Source: Aphanomyces cochlioides
Lineage: Eukaryota > Oomycota > Saprolegniomycetes > Saprolegniales > Verrucalvaceae
Reading direction: 5' to 3'
Assembly (NCBI GenBank): GCA_019828595.1
Contig: JAHQRK010000005.1
Span: 2,542,001 to 2,606,000, forward strand
Length of the DNA: 64,000 nucleotides
Shown piece by piece: positions 35,266 to 45,808 of the stretch. The stretch's first letter is position 1, and each line of letters starts with the position of its first letter. The translations under genes and the position numbers were made by a program. The notes beneath the pieces were generated by a model. That model ran no database searches. It saw only the letters and a list, made by a program, of their open reading frames with translations, and was not told the origin of the DNA.

Positions 35266-35807
35266 TTGCCTTCACCTTGTTTGGCATGGTTTGTTTGACT
35301 GAGCCACCATTTTTGATTTGACTTGTCTCGTCTCGGCTTCCTGTCGACACTATTGAACTGTTTGGACGGTCTCCTGGCTTGCCATCTTGAGCGCACACAG
35401 CCTGTCATGCGTCCCATGTGCCTTCCACCATGTCACTAGCCTTGGTGGTCGCACAGTTGATCACACACCGTGCCTTGAGATGGTCTTTGCTGACGCGAAA
35501 ACCTGAACGGCATGGAACATCCTATATTTATGATTTACAACCAATCATATCACTCCTGTAGATTGTCGGTGCAGCGTGCCGACAAATTCCCAGTACAATA
35601 CATTCACAAGAAATTGTCGGATGATATCCAGCCCAATATGGGAATCGTCGGAAAATCTGTCGTTTTCCCAAAATTATTTGTGATGGTATAGAAATTGTAA
35701 GTATAACGAGAATATCACATGAATTTGTCGGAAAAGAAGTCGGTTCAGAATGATTGGCCGTAATTGGCAGCTTGACAAGACGTCACATATTGCGTTCCGC
35801 AGTCAAC

Positions 35808-37775
35808 ATGGAGGAACACAGCTCTCGTCGCCTCACCTCCATTCAGGAGCTGCGCGAAAATTTTCTGTCCGCCGAAACCAAGAAAAACTACAGGAGCGGT
35901 TTAAAGCAGATCGAAATTTGGCTCCGTGCAACAGGCAACTCGTCCGCACTGGCCGAAGATGGCTCAATTGACTTGCAAGTCTTTACTTATGACTTGTTTA
36001 CACAGTTCATTCTCTACAAATATCAATCAGGAAAGGCCAAACCTGGCACATAGCCAGTTATAGGTCAGCGATCAAAGACTACTACAAGCGCATGAATGTT
36101 GCGCTGCCGCAAGGATACGACGATGACGTGAAAAGCATATTCCAAGGTGATTTGGGGAATTATACACGCTTAATTCAGAATGATAGGGATACGACGCAAG
36201 TATGCTTCAGAGACCCAGTCAGGTAGTATAAAAGATAGCGGGAAGCGACCGCTCGAGTATCGTCAATATCAAGAACTCTGCTCAAAAAGTCTTGTGTTGT
36301 CCGACTGTGGATTTACCCATTTGTTCCTGGTTCTCACGTGGAATCTCATGTGCAGATCCAAGTCGACTGAGCTTGTACAGCTCGACCACTTGTCAGATGA
36401 AGATGACGCTATAGGTTGCATCTTTTACAAGTCCAAAACAGACCAATGCGGCACGAAACGGCGAGATCCAAAGCATATGTACGCCAATCCTGCAAAGCCT
36501 GAAGTTTGTGTGTTCCTTGCCCTTGCAATCTATCTTGTTTGCAACCCTCAACATAGCACAAACGCTCTCTTTCCCGGTTCCAATCAGCGTGATCGATTCA
36601 GCAAAAGTTTATCAAGACTCACCAGTGGTCTTGTCTCTGCTCACTCGGGTGACATTGGAACGCACTCAATCAGAAAGGGAGCCGCGACATTTGCTATTGC
36701 TGGCAATACGTCAGGCCCGTCAATCGTTAATGTCTGTATACGATGTGGCTGGACGTTAGGACACGTTGTCGAACGATATATACACTACGATGGTGCAGGC
36801 GATCAATATGTTGGTCGTGTGATTGCCGGTTTACCTCTTTCAAGCGGGGAATTTGCTTGCCTGCCACCCCACTACCCATCGGAGGCAGCTGATATCATCC
36901 GCGACTCAATTGCTCTTGTCTTTCCAAAGATTTTGTTTGCCTTCCCAAATTTGTACGGAGTCCTGTCACTCTGCCTTGCTTCATTGGTCTATCATCACGA
37001 CTTTCTGCAATCTACAATGCCCCCCAAGCACCACTTGCTATCGACTCCCCTCTTCGCTGATCACAGCTTGTATGAGTCATTGAAAGTCCTTGTGTCTACA
37101 AAGTCTGATCGTCTTGTTCCAACGGGCACCCCTCCACACGTTGCAATTCATTGTCAAATTCAAGATGCCGTCGGGATATTGGACTTGCTACCAGACAAAG
37201 TCAAATGCATCATTGAAGACGTCCTGGAAAAGAATGGAATTGGGTCGGGCAACATCACAAAGCAAGTGTTAGAACAATCACTGAGATCTATATTCAAAGA
37301 AACTTTACAAGCCACCAATTTGCAACCTTTAGCTGTGATCGAGCCCATTGATAAACCTCCTTTGCATTTCTGGGGTGGCCGTTGGCGTCGTTTGGCATCT
37401 TCTTTTGAGTTGCCTTCCGTGGATATATCAACAGCTTGGCAGTTATGGTGGTGTGGTTCTCAAGCCACGCATTCAATTGCACTCAGATCAATTGACAGTT
37501 GTGATTTGACTCCTAAGCAAGGAAAAGTCTTGTCCGATTGGCGTCAAGCCATGAAAATTCTGATGGATTTATTAGACGATGCATTATTACAGCGCTTGGG
37601 CCACAAGCCAACGTACCATGAAGTTTCATCAGCATTCAGCGAGGCCATGGCAAAGATTTCAAATCAATTAGCGTCGACACCGCGAGGCCGCGACCGCAGA
37701 GTAAGTCAAATGAAGCTCGCAACGTTCGTACGCATCTGTAGAAAGTGGAACGTAAGACGTAATCAAAGTACATGA
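35808..37775 (+). pseudogene. Crypton tyrosine recombinase, unit 8 (frameshift in exon 1)
   Basis: Unit 35605-38114. One T is missing at about 36050 (GGCACATAGCC for GGCACATTAGCC), giving a stop straight after KAKPGT in the core-binding domain. Exon 2 remains open. His variant, GAA allele, like units 7 and 9. Confidence 0.8.
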
Positions 37776-38317
37776 TTGCCTTCACCTTGTTTGGCATGGT
37801 TTGTTTGACTGAGCCACCATTTTTGATTTGACTTGTCTCGTCTCGGCTTCCTGTCGACACTATTGAACTGTTTGGACGGTCTCCTGGCTTGCCATCTTGA
37901 GCGCACACAGCCTGTCATGCGTCCCATGTGCCTTCCACCATGTCACTAGCCTTGGTGGTCGCACAGTTGATCACACACCGTGCCTTGAGATGGTCTTTGC
38001 TGACGCGAAAACCTGAACGGCATGGAACATCCTATATTTATGATTTACAACCAATCATATCACTCCTGTAGATTGTCGGTGCAGCGTGCCGACAAATTCC
38101 CAGTACAATACATTCACAAGAAATTGTCGGATGATATCCAGCCCAATATGGGAATCGTCGGAAAATCTGTCGTTTTCCCAAAATTATTTGTGATGGTATA
38201 GAAATTGTAAGTATAACGAGAATATCACATGAATTTGTCGGAAAAGAAGTCGGTTCAGAATGATTGGCCGTAATTGGCAGCTTGACAAGACGTCACATAT
38301 TGCGTTCCGCAGTCAAC

Positions 38318-40286
38318 ATGGAGGAACACAGCTCTCGTCGCCTCACCTCCATTCAGGAGCTGCGCGAAAATTTTCTGTCCGCCGAAACCAAGAAAAACTA
38401 CAGGAGCGGTTTAAAGCAGATCGAAATTTGGCTCCGTGCAACAGGCAACTCGTCCGCACTGGCCGAAGATGGCTCAATTGACTTGCAAGTCTTTACTTAT
38501 GACTTGTTTACACAGTTCATTCTCTACAAATATCAATCAGGAAAGGCCAAACCTGGCACATTAGCCAGTTATAGGTCAGCGATCAAAGACTACTACAAGC
38601 GCATGAATGTTGCGCTGCCGCAAGGATACGACGATGACGTGAAAAGCATATTCCAAGGTGATTTGGGGAATTATACACGCTTAATTCAGAATGATAGGGA
38701 TACGACGCAAGTATGCTTCAGAGACCCAGTCAGGTAGTATAAAAGATAGCGGGAAGCGACCGCTCGAGTATCGTCAATATCAAGAACTCTGCTCAAAAAG
38801 TCTTGTGTTGTCCGACTGTGGATTTACCCATTTGTTCCTGGTTCTCACGTGGAATCTCATGTGCAGATCCAAGTCGACTGAGCTTGTACAGCTCGACCAC
38901 TTGTCAGATGAAGATGACGCTATAGGTTGCATCTTTTACAAGTCCAAAACAGACCAATGTGGCACGAAACGGCGAGATCCAAAGCATATGTACGCCAATC
39001 CTGCAAAGCCTGAAGTTTGTGTGTTCCTTGCCCTTGCAATCTATCTTGTTTGCAACCCTCAACATAGCACAAACGCTCTCTTTCCCGGTTCCAATCAGCG
39101 TGATCGATTCAGCAAAAGTTTATCAAGACTCACCAGTGGTCTTGTCTCTGCTCACTCGGGTGACATTGGAACGCACTCAATCAGAAAGGGAGCCGCGACA
39201 TTTGCTATTGCTGGCAATACGTCAGGCCCGTCAATCGTTAATGTCTGTATACGATGTGGCTGGACGTTAGGACACGTTGTCGAACGATATATACACTACG
39301 ATGGTGCAGGCGATCAATATGTTGGTCGTGTGATTGCCGGTTTACCTCTTTCAAGCGGGGAATTTGCTTGCCTGCCACCCCACTACCCATCGGAGGCAGC
39401 TGATATCATCCGCGACTCAATTGCTCTTGTCTTTCCAAAGATTTTGTTTGCCTTCCCAAATTTGTACGGAGTCCTGTCACTCTGCCTTGCTTCATTGGTC
39501 TATCATCACGACTTTCTGCAATCTACAATGCCCCCCAAGCACCACTTGCTATCGACTCCCCTCTTCGCTGATCACAGCTTGTATGAGTCATTGAAAGTCC
39601 TTGTGTCTACAAAGTCTGATCGTCTTGTTCCAACGGGCACCCCTCCACACGTTGCAATTCATTGTCAAATTCAAGATGCCGTCGGGATATTGGACTTGCT
39701 ACCAGACAAAGTCAAATGCATCATTGAAGACGTCCTGGAAAAGAATGGAATTGGGTCGGGCAACATCACAAAGCAAGTGTTAGAACAATCACTGAGATCT
39801 ATATTCAAAGAAACTTTACAAGCCACCAATTTGCAACCTTTAGCTGTGATCGAGCCCATTGATAAACCTCCTTTGCATTTCTGGGGTGGCCGTTGGCGTC
39901 GTTTGGCATCTTCTTTTGAGTTGCCTTCCGTGGATATATCAACAGCTTGGCAGTTATGGTGGTGTGGTTCTCAAGCCACGCATTCAATTGCACTCAGATC
40001 AATTGACAGTTGTGATTTGACTCCTAAGCAAGGAAAAGTCTTGTCCGATTGGCGTCAAGCCATGAAAATTCTGATGGATTTATTAGACGATGCATTATTA
40101 CAGCGCTTGGGCCACAAGCCAACGTACCATGAAGTTTCATCAGCATTCAGCGAGGCCATGGCAAAGATTTCAAATCAATTAGCGTCGACACCGCGAGGCC
40201 GCGACCGCAGAGTAAGTCAAATGAAGCTCGCAACGTTCGTACGCATCTGTAGAAAGTGGAACGTAAGACGTAATCAAAGTACATGA
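38318..40286 (+). CDS. Crypton tyrosine recombinase, unit 9 (intact)
   Basis: Unit 38115-40625, the last copy before host DNA; intron 38711-38756. It is open throughout and carries the His variant (ADHSLYES) with the GAA allele. A private T-to-G change lies in the 3' non-coding part at about 40351. Confidence 0.88.
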
Positions 40287-40650
40287 TTGCCTTCACCTTG
40301 TTTGGCATGGTTTGTTTGACTGAGCCACCATTTTTGATTTGACTTGTCTCGGCTCGGCTTCCTGTCGACACTATTGAACTGTTTGGACGGTCTCCTGGCT
40401 TGCCATCTTGAGCGCACACAGCCTGTCATGCGTCCCATGTGCCTTCCACCATGTCACTAGCCTTGGTGGTCGCACAGTTGATCACACACCGTGCCTTGAG
40501 ATGGTCTTTGCTGACGCGAAAACCTGAACGGCATGGAACATCCTATATTTATGATTTACAACCAATCATATCACTCCTGTAGATTGTCGGTGCAGCGTGC
40601 CGACAAATTCCCAGTACAATACATTATTGAATGGAACTTGGCCAAGTGAA

Positions 40651-42171
40651 ATGCTGTCCTTGCCGTGGAGTCGACAGAGATCTCTCAAGGAAGAGAGGCC
40701 TGAAGCATCAGCATCGAGAACATCAGCGACGCCAACGCTGTCTAAAGCTCTTCTCTCGACGGAGCGCCGCGACGAACTCTTGCAGCTAGCTCGAAACAAA
40801 CGAGCATCTTGGGTAGAAGGGACATCAACGTCGTCATCTCGGAAGCGAAGGGATTCCGTGCGCAAGCATCCGCCGAGCCACGTGATGGAGATGATGAAGT
40901 GCGCTGATGATATGCTTCACTTCATCGACAATATGCAGCTATCTCCACCCCACACGATATCCACCACAAAGCAAAAGCAGGATGCATCAATTTCGATTCT
41001 CGAAGAAATTGCAGCACGAGGCGAAGAAAAGTCAGAAATCCCTTCTCTACGAATGAGTCAGTCATTTGAACGCGCGTACAGTCAACTTGTCGATGTGCTC
41101 AAGCATGCCGATGCTGCTGACTTGGTCCATTCAATCCAAGGGTTTATCAAATCGTTTCAATCGTCAAAGCGGCATGGCGGTGGTCAAGGCGAAAAAGTCC
41201 ATCTTTTCATTGCACACTTCATGCACTTGATGCAATTGTCCCCGGTTGTCAAGAAACTTGAACGCGACCGTCTTGTGGACGATCTTCGAGACTCGGATCT
41301 TCGACGGGAAGCGCTCGAAGCCTTTATCATGGAAAAGCTTCACGACGCGGTCTTTTATTCGCATACGACAGACGATACTCGCTTGAAGGATCGGATCTCA
41401 GCACTCAGCTTTCTCTCGTTTGAGCACCTCGACATCACAGCTACATCCGACGAAGCTCGATGGAAACGAATCCAAGCCCAACTTGCATGTCTGCCGCGGT
41501 ATTTAAGTCCTCGGCGTCAAATGTCGTGCCTCTTGCAAGTCTGCGAAGAACTGACCAACTTGCTCAAAGATTATCACGGCCAATATCCTGGCGCAGACGA
41601 CTTTTTGCCAGCCTTGATCTACACACTCTTGAAGGCCAACCCGTCGCATCTCCACAGCACAGTTGCTTACATCCAAACGTACCGCCATCCATCCAAGCTC
41701 GTGTCGGAGCCAGGGTATTTCCTCACGCATCTCGTGTCTTCGTTGAGCTTTCTCGAGCATTTGGATGACTCAGCGCTGTCCATCACCGCGGAAGAATTCC
41801 ATCGTGGATTGGAAGATTCGAAGAAATCCATGGCAGCTTCAAATCCATCGCCACCACCGCCACCACCGCCATCGTCATCTTCCGTTCAAGATGAATCTAC
41901 ACCGACGTCGTCGTCTTCAAGGCGGAAGAAACAACAGCCCCCTTTGAGTGTCTTAGATGTTCACAATCGCCGACGCAAGCGACTGATCCCGCCGCGCTTT
42001 TCGTTTGACCTTGCCTCCGTCCTTCAGTCGTCAAGTTCAACCATGCAGACCTTCCTTGACAGATCGAGCGATGACATTCGCATCCAGGAAGTGCCGCGAC
42101 TCCTCGCCGAGTACAAGATGCTCAACATGCTCTGTGCCCAGCACACAATTTTGCATCCAAAGAATATTTAA
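40651..42171 (+). CDS. VPS9-domain protein, probable Rab5-family guanine nucleotide exchange factor
   Basis: About 506 residues. The central part (about 190-375) is a VPS9 domain: a helical lead-in (LRREALEAFIMEKLHDAVF), then SPRRQMSCLLQVCEELTNLL, GADDFLPALIYTLLKANPSH and EPGYFLTHLVSSLSFLEHL. The Asp and Tyr of these last motifs are the residues that act on Rab5-type GTPases in Rabex-5/Vps9. The C-terminal tail is disordered with polyproline (SPPPPPPPSSSS) and basic clusters. Expected role: endosome traffic. ATG 40651 is the first ATG; the frame is open upstream to the array edge and, across the array, into the left flank (...FSNQNLS|LLNGTWPSE), so coding sequence might once have continued. 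Convergent with the next gene, 60 bp between stops. Confidence 0.88.
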   Translation: MLSLPWSRQRSLKEERPEASASRTSATPTLSKALLSTERRDELLQLARNKRASWVEGTSTSSSRKRRDSVRKHPPSHVMEMMKCADDMLHFIDNMQLSPPHTISTTKQKQDASISILEEIAARGEEKSEIPSLRMSQSFERAYSQLVDVLKHADAADLVHSIQGFIKSFQSSKRHGGGQGEKVHLFIAHFMHLMQLSPVVKKLERDRLVDDLRDSDLRREALEAFIMEKLHDAVFYSHTTDDTRLKDRISALSFLSFEHLDITATSDEARWKRIQAQLACLPRYLSPRRQMSCLLQVCEELTNLLKDYHGQYPGADDFLPALIYTLLKANPSHLHSTVAYIQTYRHPSKLVSEPGYFLTHLVSSLSFLEHLDDSALSITAEEFHRGLEDSKKSMAASNPSPPPPPPPSSSSVQDESTPTSSSSRRKKQQPPLSVLDVHNRRRKRLIPPRFSFDLASVLQSSSSTMQTFLDRSSDDIRIQEVPRLLAEYKMLNMLCAQHTILHPKNI

Positions 42172-42231
42172 TGACATGGTCGTCGTCGTTCGTGGATGGA
42201 TGCAACAACACACACGGTCGCCTTAGCTAGC

Positions 42232-42933
42232 TTATAAATTACTCGCAGAGATGGAAGCGCGGTCAAGGTTTGCGTCGTCCACATGGGATGGCGGCGGCGG
42301 CGACGAGGACGACGGCGACGGCATTGCATGGAGGAACGATTGGAGCGCATGCATCGTTCCATCGCATTTTGGCACGATATGGCCGTGGCCATGGCTGTAC
42401 CGCGCGACAAGATCAGGTCGCGTGCCTTGTTCAAAGAGAGCAGCAAGGACTTCCGACTTGGACGCTGGCACCACACGGTCGTTCAGGCCAAAAGCGTGAA
42501 ACGAGCGTACATGGGGCACAAGTCCATTGGAGAAGATCTCGTCCGTGGTCGAGTGGAGGTAGCCGCCGAGAAAGATTGCCACTGAGGGAGACCAACCCAA
42601 TTGTCGTTGCGCAAACGACGAACAGAGCCACGACGCAAGCGACGCTCCTTGAGAAAACCCAAGAACGCCGTCAAACGGACCCGATTTTGCGATCGCATCA
42701 CCGACGTAGTCAAGGATCTGGCGCTGCGCTTGCGTCGTTGTGGTCTGGTCGGGATCCCACCACGCTCGAAAGACAGTCGTGTCTATCGGTTTGGACACGA
42801 CTTTCGGCACGAGATTCGTCGGGCCGTCCAAGTACACGAGCTGGAGATGCGGCAGCGCCATATGCAGAGGCTCCATCTTGGCACGGAACACCGCGGCATT
42901 CTGGTACATGCCGTGGAGGCACAGCAAGCGCAT
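42232..42933 (-). CDS. FSH1-family serine hydrolase
   Basis: A 233-residue alpha/beta hydrolase of the FSH1 group (yeast Fsh1-3, human OVCA2). Seen: N-terminal strand and oxyanion region MRLLCLHGMYQNAAVF, nucleophile elbow GVLGFSQGASLASWL (Ser about 102), acid FHAFGLNDRVVPASKSE, and catalytic His in the loop ARYSHGHGHIVPK. The C-terminal 30 residues are low complexity (PSPSSSSPPPPSH). The natural substrate is unknown, as for most of the family. CCAAT boxes (CCAATCCAAT at about 43016) lie upstream. Confidence 0.9.
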   Translation of the reverse strand: MRLLCLHGMYQNAAVFRAKMEPLHMALPHLQLVYLDGPTNLVPKVVSKPIDTTVFRAWWDPDQTTTTQAQRQILDYVGDAIAKSGPFDGVLGFSQGASLASWLCSSFAQRQLGWSPSVAIFLGGYLHSTTDEIFSNGLVPHVRSFHAFGLNDRVVPASKSEVLAALFEQGTRPDLVARYSHGHGHIVPKCDGTMHALQSFLHAMPSPSSSSPPPPSHVDDANLDRASISASNL

Positions 42934-43006
42934 GACCGAGGTTGTAGCTGCCGTCTACTTGACCAGTGAGAAACGCTTGGTTGGGATAAAAATGGGACGA
43001 CATCCA

Positions 43007-43428
43007 TCATTTCCACCAATCCAATGTGAGCCCAAGATGCGATCCGCACGTTGATGGAAGCCAAACGGAGAATGGACAAACAGCGAGCTGATTTCCCAAA
43101 GCCTGTCGCGGAATATCGAACAGCTCGACGTCTCTCCTCCTAGGCCCGCGTTTCCTCGTCATTTCGCGCCCTTCTTGGCTCAATTCGGCGGGAAACTCAT
43201 GGTCCACGTCTCGAATTGAAAGTGGAGAAATGATCTGCTGGGATAAGATTGAATCGATACCTCCATTGCCAGGAGCAGACCATCCAAAGGAACTTTATGG
43301 ATCTGAGGCGGCAATCCTTGATGGATGGAGTTAGCGAAGGCGATCGGTGTCAATTTCTCGGCGACATGGATTCCGTGTCTTTGCAGTTCTGGATAGACGA
43401 TGGTGTAATGAATGCATTCAGTGGCCAA
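43007..43428 (-). CDS. Possible small gene, unrecognised
   Basis: Two open segments could join: 43207-43428 (PELQRHGIHVAEKLTPIAF, IHKVPLDGLLLAME) and 43007-43207 (HEFPAELSQEGREMTRKRGP). The GT-AG gap between them is only about 26 nt, too short for this genome, and the first segment has no ATG of its own. It may instead be 3' exons of the gene at 43480-43941 or a relic. The downstream end overlaps CCAAT boxes of the FSH1 gene. Confidence 0.25.
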
Positions 43429-43479
43429 GATATGTCATTAAATACAACTGAGCAGGGTGTGCTTGCAATCCTGAAGCTT

Positions 43480-43941
43480 CTACTCGGTGGCAGGACATGG
43501 CTGGGCAGCGTTTCGCTCAACCAGCGCCCGATGGAATGCAGTTGTGATGGCATAAAATCCAAGCTGCTGATGGGCCTTCTTGGGCAGCTTTCGTTTCTGC
43601 AGCATTTCCAGTTCGCTCTCCAACCGCGAGCTCAACATGACGAGAGCGCTGTTCGCTGCTTCAACTTGGACATCGCTCAATTCAATTTCTTCGTCGATCG
43701 GATCACAGCGTGCTCGTTTTGAACACCGCGGTCCGATGGGTGATCCAAGCGGGGTTGGCGGCAAACTGCGCCAGGATTCCCGCTTCTCCGTGGATACTTG
43801 GAGAGATGCCAAACAGAGATCAAACGCAGTCAGAGTCGAGGTTGAAGTTGTTGCCGAGGCCGCGTCCGCTTCGATCAAGCTTGTCATGGTGGTTCGGCTA
43901 CGCTTGACCTTCTTGCGCTTGAAGTGGTTCGACATGCTCAT
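43480..43941 (-). CDS. Small uncharacterised protein
   Basis: From ATG 43941 (MSMSNHFKRKKVKRSRTT) the frame gives about 153 residues: a basic N-terminus, a Ser/Thr/Ala-rich linker (DAASATTSTSTLTAFD), an acidic segment (DPIDEEIELSDVQVEAANS) and a predicted long helix (LESELEMLQKRKLPKKAHQ). No family recognised. The basic KRKKVKRSR cluster resembles a nuclear localisation signal. An earlier ATG (43989) would add residues encoded by a GA/CT microsatellite and is unlikely. Confidence 0.5.
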   Translation of the reverse strand: MSMSNHFKRKKVKRSRTTMTSLIEADAASATTSTSTLTAFDLCLASLQVSTEKRESWRSLPPTPLGSPIGPRCSKRARCDPIDEEIELSDVQVEAANSALVMLSSRLESELEMLQKRKLPKKAHQQLGFYAITTAFHRALVERNAAQPCPATE

Positions 43942-44521
43942 GCTGCTGGAGAGAGAGAGGGAGAGAGAGATACACACACAACAGAGCAAACGAAAGATCG
44001 ATTAGTGCAAGAAAGAGCGCGAGCTACGCTAGCAAACAAGAGGCACACAGGTCGAGCGGCAGTTCGGGGCGTCCGAAGCAATCGACGTGCGCACTCCAGA
44101 GCAAATTCCAAAATGAAATGGCGAGCCAAACCCAAGTCGGTTTCTGAATTCATTATCCGGATGATCTTATCCGAAACCAAATCGAAGTTTATAAGAACTT
44201 TCTTCGAATTTTATCGCAATTTCATTGGCTTAGAAAGATATTTCGAAATACGATTGCTTCTCTGCCATGAAAATGGAAATGGTTCCGTGGCCAGATCTCT
44301 GACCAACCTCATGGTGTCGCCTCTCATGCGATCTCGTCGGCCATACATTCACTGGATCGACAAGATCCAAGCACTTGACTGACGCCAATTGTGGTCCTGG
44401 CCATTTCCGCTCTTTTCGTGGTCGTTGATTGTCTAACCACAAAGCGACTAGCCCAAGCATGACCCAGTGATGGTCGTGCTCCAATCAACTAGGAGTCGAG
44501 TAGGTAGACTGAGTAGATGTA
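43942..44521. promoter_or_regulatory. Intergenic: GA-rich microsatellite and ATCCGGAT motif
   Basis: 43950-43985 is a short GA/CA-rich microsatellite. ATCCGGAT lies at 44155-44162, followed closely by TTATCCGAA, and ATTGGCTTA at about 44225. The remainder to 44521 has only overlapping short ORFs and nothing recognisable. Confidence 0.4.
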
Positions 44522-45808
44522 TTATGAATACATAGGTGGCAATGAGGCTTCAATTCGTACGACACGGCGCTCGATGGCGTCGAGAAACTGCTCGTTGTGC
44601 TTGGAGCCACGAACCATGATGTTCAAGACGGGAATACCTGGTACGACATATTGGTGGTGTGTGAGAAGCATGGCAAGCGAGCAAAATGGCGTGACTTCAA
44701 GCCACCATTTTTGCTTGTACGAGTTGAGCTCGTCGTTGCGAAGACGCTTGGCCTCGGCTTCGTCCGATTCGGGCTCGCCACTCAACGCAACATGCCATTC
44801 CTCGTCAGTCTGGAATGGCACTACAATATCTGCTACGGCATACACCACGAGCTGCGACGCCTTGTAGTCTTGGCGAGTATCCCACACGCAGAATGGACCA
44901 TCTTCAGGAAACATGTTGGCCAAGTGCTCAATGATGAGATCATTCTCATCGAACTGCTGAATGAAGTCAGATTGACCGTATTCATCGTAGAGAAAGAGCA
45001 CTGGCCATTCCATTGCACCAGTCGTGGAGCTGAGATCTGCTTTGCCACAAAAGTCAGCAACGCGGCGATCGGTCAAGACAGCAGGACCAACGCGGACCTT
45101 GCGCAATGCACAGAGTTGTTTGTACTTGGTCGTCATGGCACGACGTTTTTGATGCTTGAAGGCTTCGAGTTCGGCTTCCACACGTTGGTCTTCAAGCATA
45201 ACTTTGCCACTGGCTTCGAGAGCAAGTAGTTCTTTGTTAGTTGGGTCAATCGCAAGACCGACTTTGCAATAGCGCAAGGTATCTTCAGGCTTCTTGAGCA
45301 TGCTTGACGCTTTTGCTCCACGGTAAATGGCTTTGATGTTGGTTGGTTCATGCTTGAGAGCTCGTGCTGCATCCGACCGACAGCTACCATAGTTTTTCAA
45401 AGCCAAGTGGCATGCAGCACGGTTGTTAAAGATAGCAGCCATGAGTTGTGAAAGGACGATAGGTTCATCAAGGTTGTACTTCTGGAGTACTTCAGGGTCT
45501 GTCGGATCCGCCAGCGCTTTCTGGCCATACCCTACCGCCTTTGTGTATTCTTCAATGGCATACGTATAGTAGTTCTTGTTGAACTTGCGAGCATCGCTGT
45601 AGTGCTTGTTGCCTTTGTTCTTGAACGACAAGGCGAGCGTCTCGGCAGTCTCGCCTTCTTCGACGAGAGCAACCATAGCATCCACCATGACATCGCCTTC
45701 GATGATATGATCGTCAAAGAGAGACATTTCTGGAATCTTATCCAAGTACGCCTGGCGCTCAGCGTCGCTCCACATCTTGCTTTCATCGTATTCGACCTCG
45801 GCGCTCAT
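44522..45808 (-). CDS. TTC4: Tetratricopeptide repeat protein 4 (Cns1-type Hsp90 co-chaperone)
   Basis: An intronless 428-residue protein. The N-terminus (SKMWSDAERQAYLDKIPEMS) precedes a three-TPR domain at about 58-200: LSFKNKGNKHYSDARKFNKN, AAIFNNRAACHLALKNYGS and NIKAIYRGAKASSMLKKPED, the clamp that binds the EEVD tail of Hsp90/Hsp70. A basic helix follows (KHQKRRAMTTKYKQLCALRK). The C-terminal 'wheel' domain contains AMEWPVLFLYDEYGQSDFI, FCVWDTRQDYKASQLVVYA and HHQYVVPGIPVLNIMVRG. Domain order and length match human TTC4 and yeast Cns1, which is essential for Hsp90-dependent folding. Confidence 0.92.
   Translation of the reverse strand: MSAEVEYDESKMWSDAERQAYLDKIPEMSLFDDHIIEGDVMVDAMVALVEEGETAETLALSFKNKGNKHYSDARKFNKNYYTYAIEEYTKAVGYGQKALADPTDPEVLQKYNLDEPIVLSQLMAAIFNNRAACHLALKNYGSCRSDAARALKHEPTNIKAIYRGAKASSMLKKPEDTLRYCKVGLAIDPTNKELLALEASGKVMLEDQRVEAELEAFKHQKRRAMTTKYKQLCALRKVRVGPAVLTDRRVADFCGKADLSSTTGAMEWPVLFLYDEYGQSDFIQQFDENDLIIEHLANMFPEDGPFCVWDTRQDYKASQLVVYAVADIVVPFQTDEEWHVALSGEPESDEAEAKRLRNDELNSYKQKWWLEVTPFCSLAMLLTHHQYVVPGIPVLNIMVRGSKHNEQFLDAIERRVVRIEASLPPMYS

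Larger units (their letters stand above)
18006..40625 (+). mobile_element. Nine-copy head-to-tail tandem array of a Crypton-type element
   Basis: Nine near-identical units follow one another without spacer: 18006-20520 (2515 bp), 20521-23031, 23032-25542, 25543-28052, 28053-30562, 30563-33072, 33073-35604 (2532 bp), 35605-38114 and 38115-40625; most are 2510-2511 bp. Every unit ends in CATT followed by CACAAG of the next. The left flank also ends in CATT (18002-18005), and after the last CATT (40622-40625) host sequence resumes. Each unit has about 207 bp of 5' non-coding DNA rich in GTCGG motifs, one tyrosine-recombinase gene, and about 340 bp of 3' non-coding DNA. Unit 1 carries 4 extra bases near 18057. 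The gene content and the absence of transposase-type inverted termini fit Cryptons, DNA transposons that use a tyrosine recombinase. Confidence 0.9.

Noticed and set aside
18006..40625. CRISPR array or satellite repeat
   Set aside because: The repeating unit is 2.5 kb, has no spacers and encodes a full tyrosine recombinase; it is a mobile-element array in a eukaryotic genome.
40597..40650. VPS9 protein starting inside the Crypton tail
   Set aside because: The upstream start would be a GTG inside the element; ATG 40651 lies in host sequence and is the better start.
43942..43989. Longer N-terminus of the small protein at 43480-43941
   Set aside because: The added residues are encoded by a GA/CT microsatellite and look like untranslated sequence.
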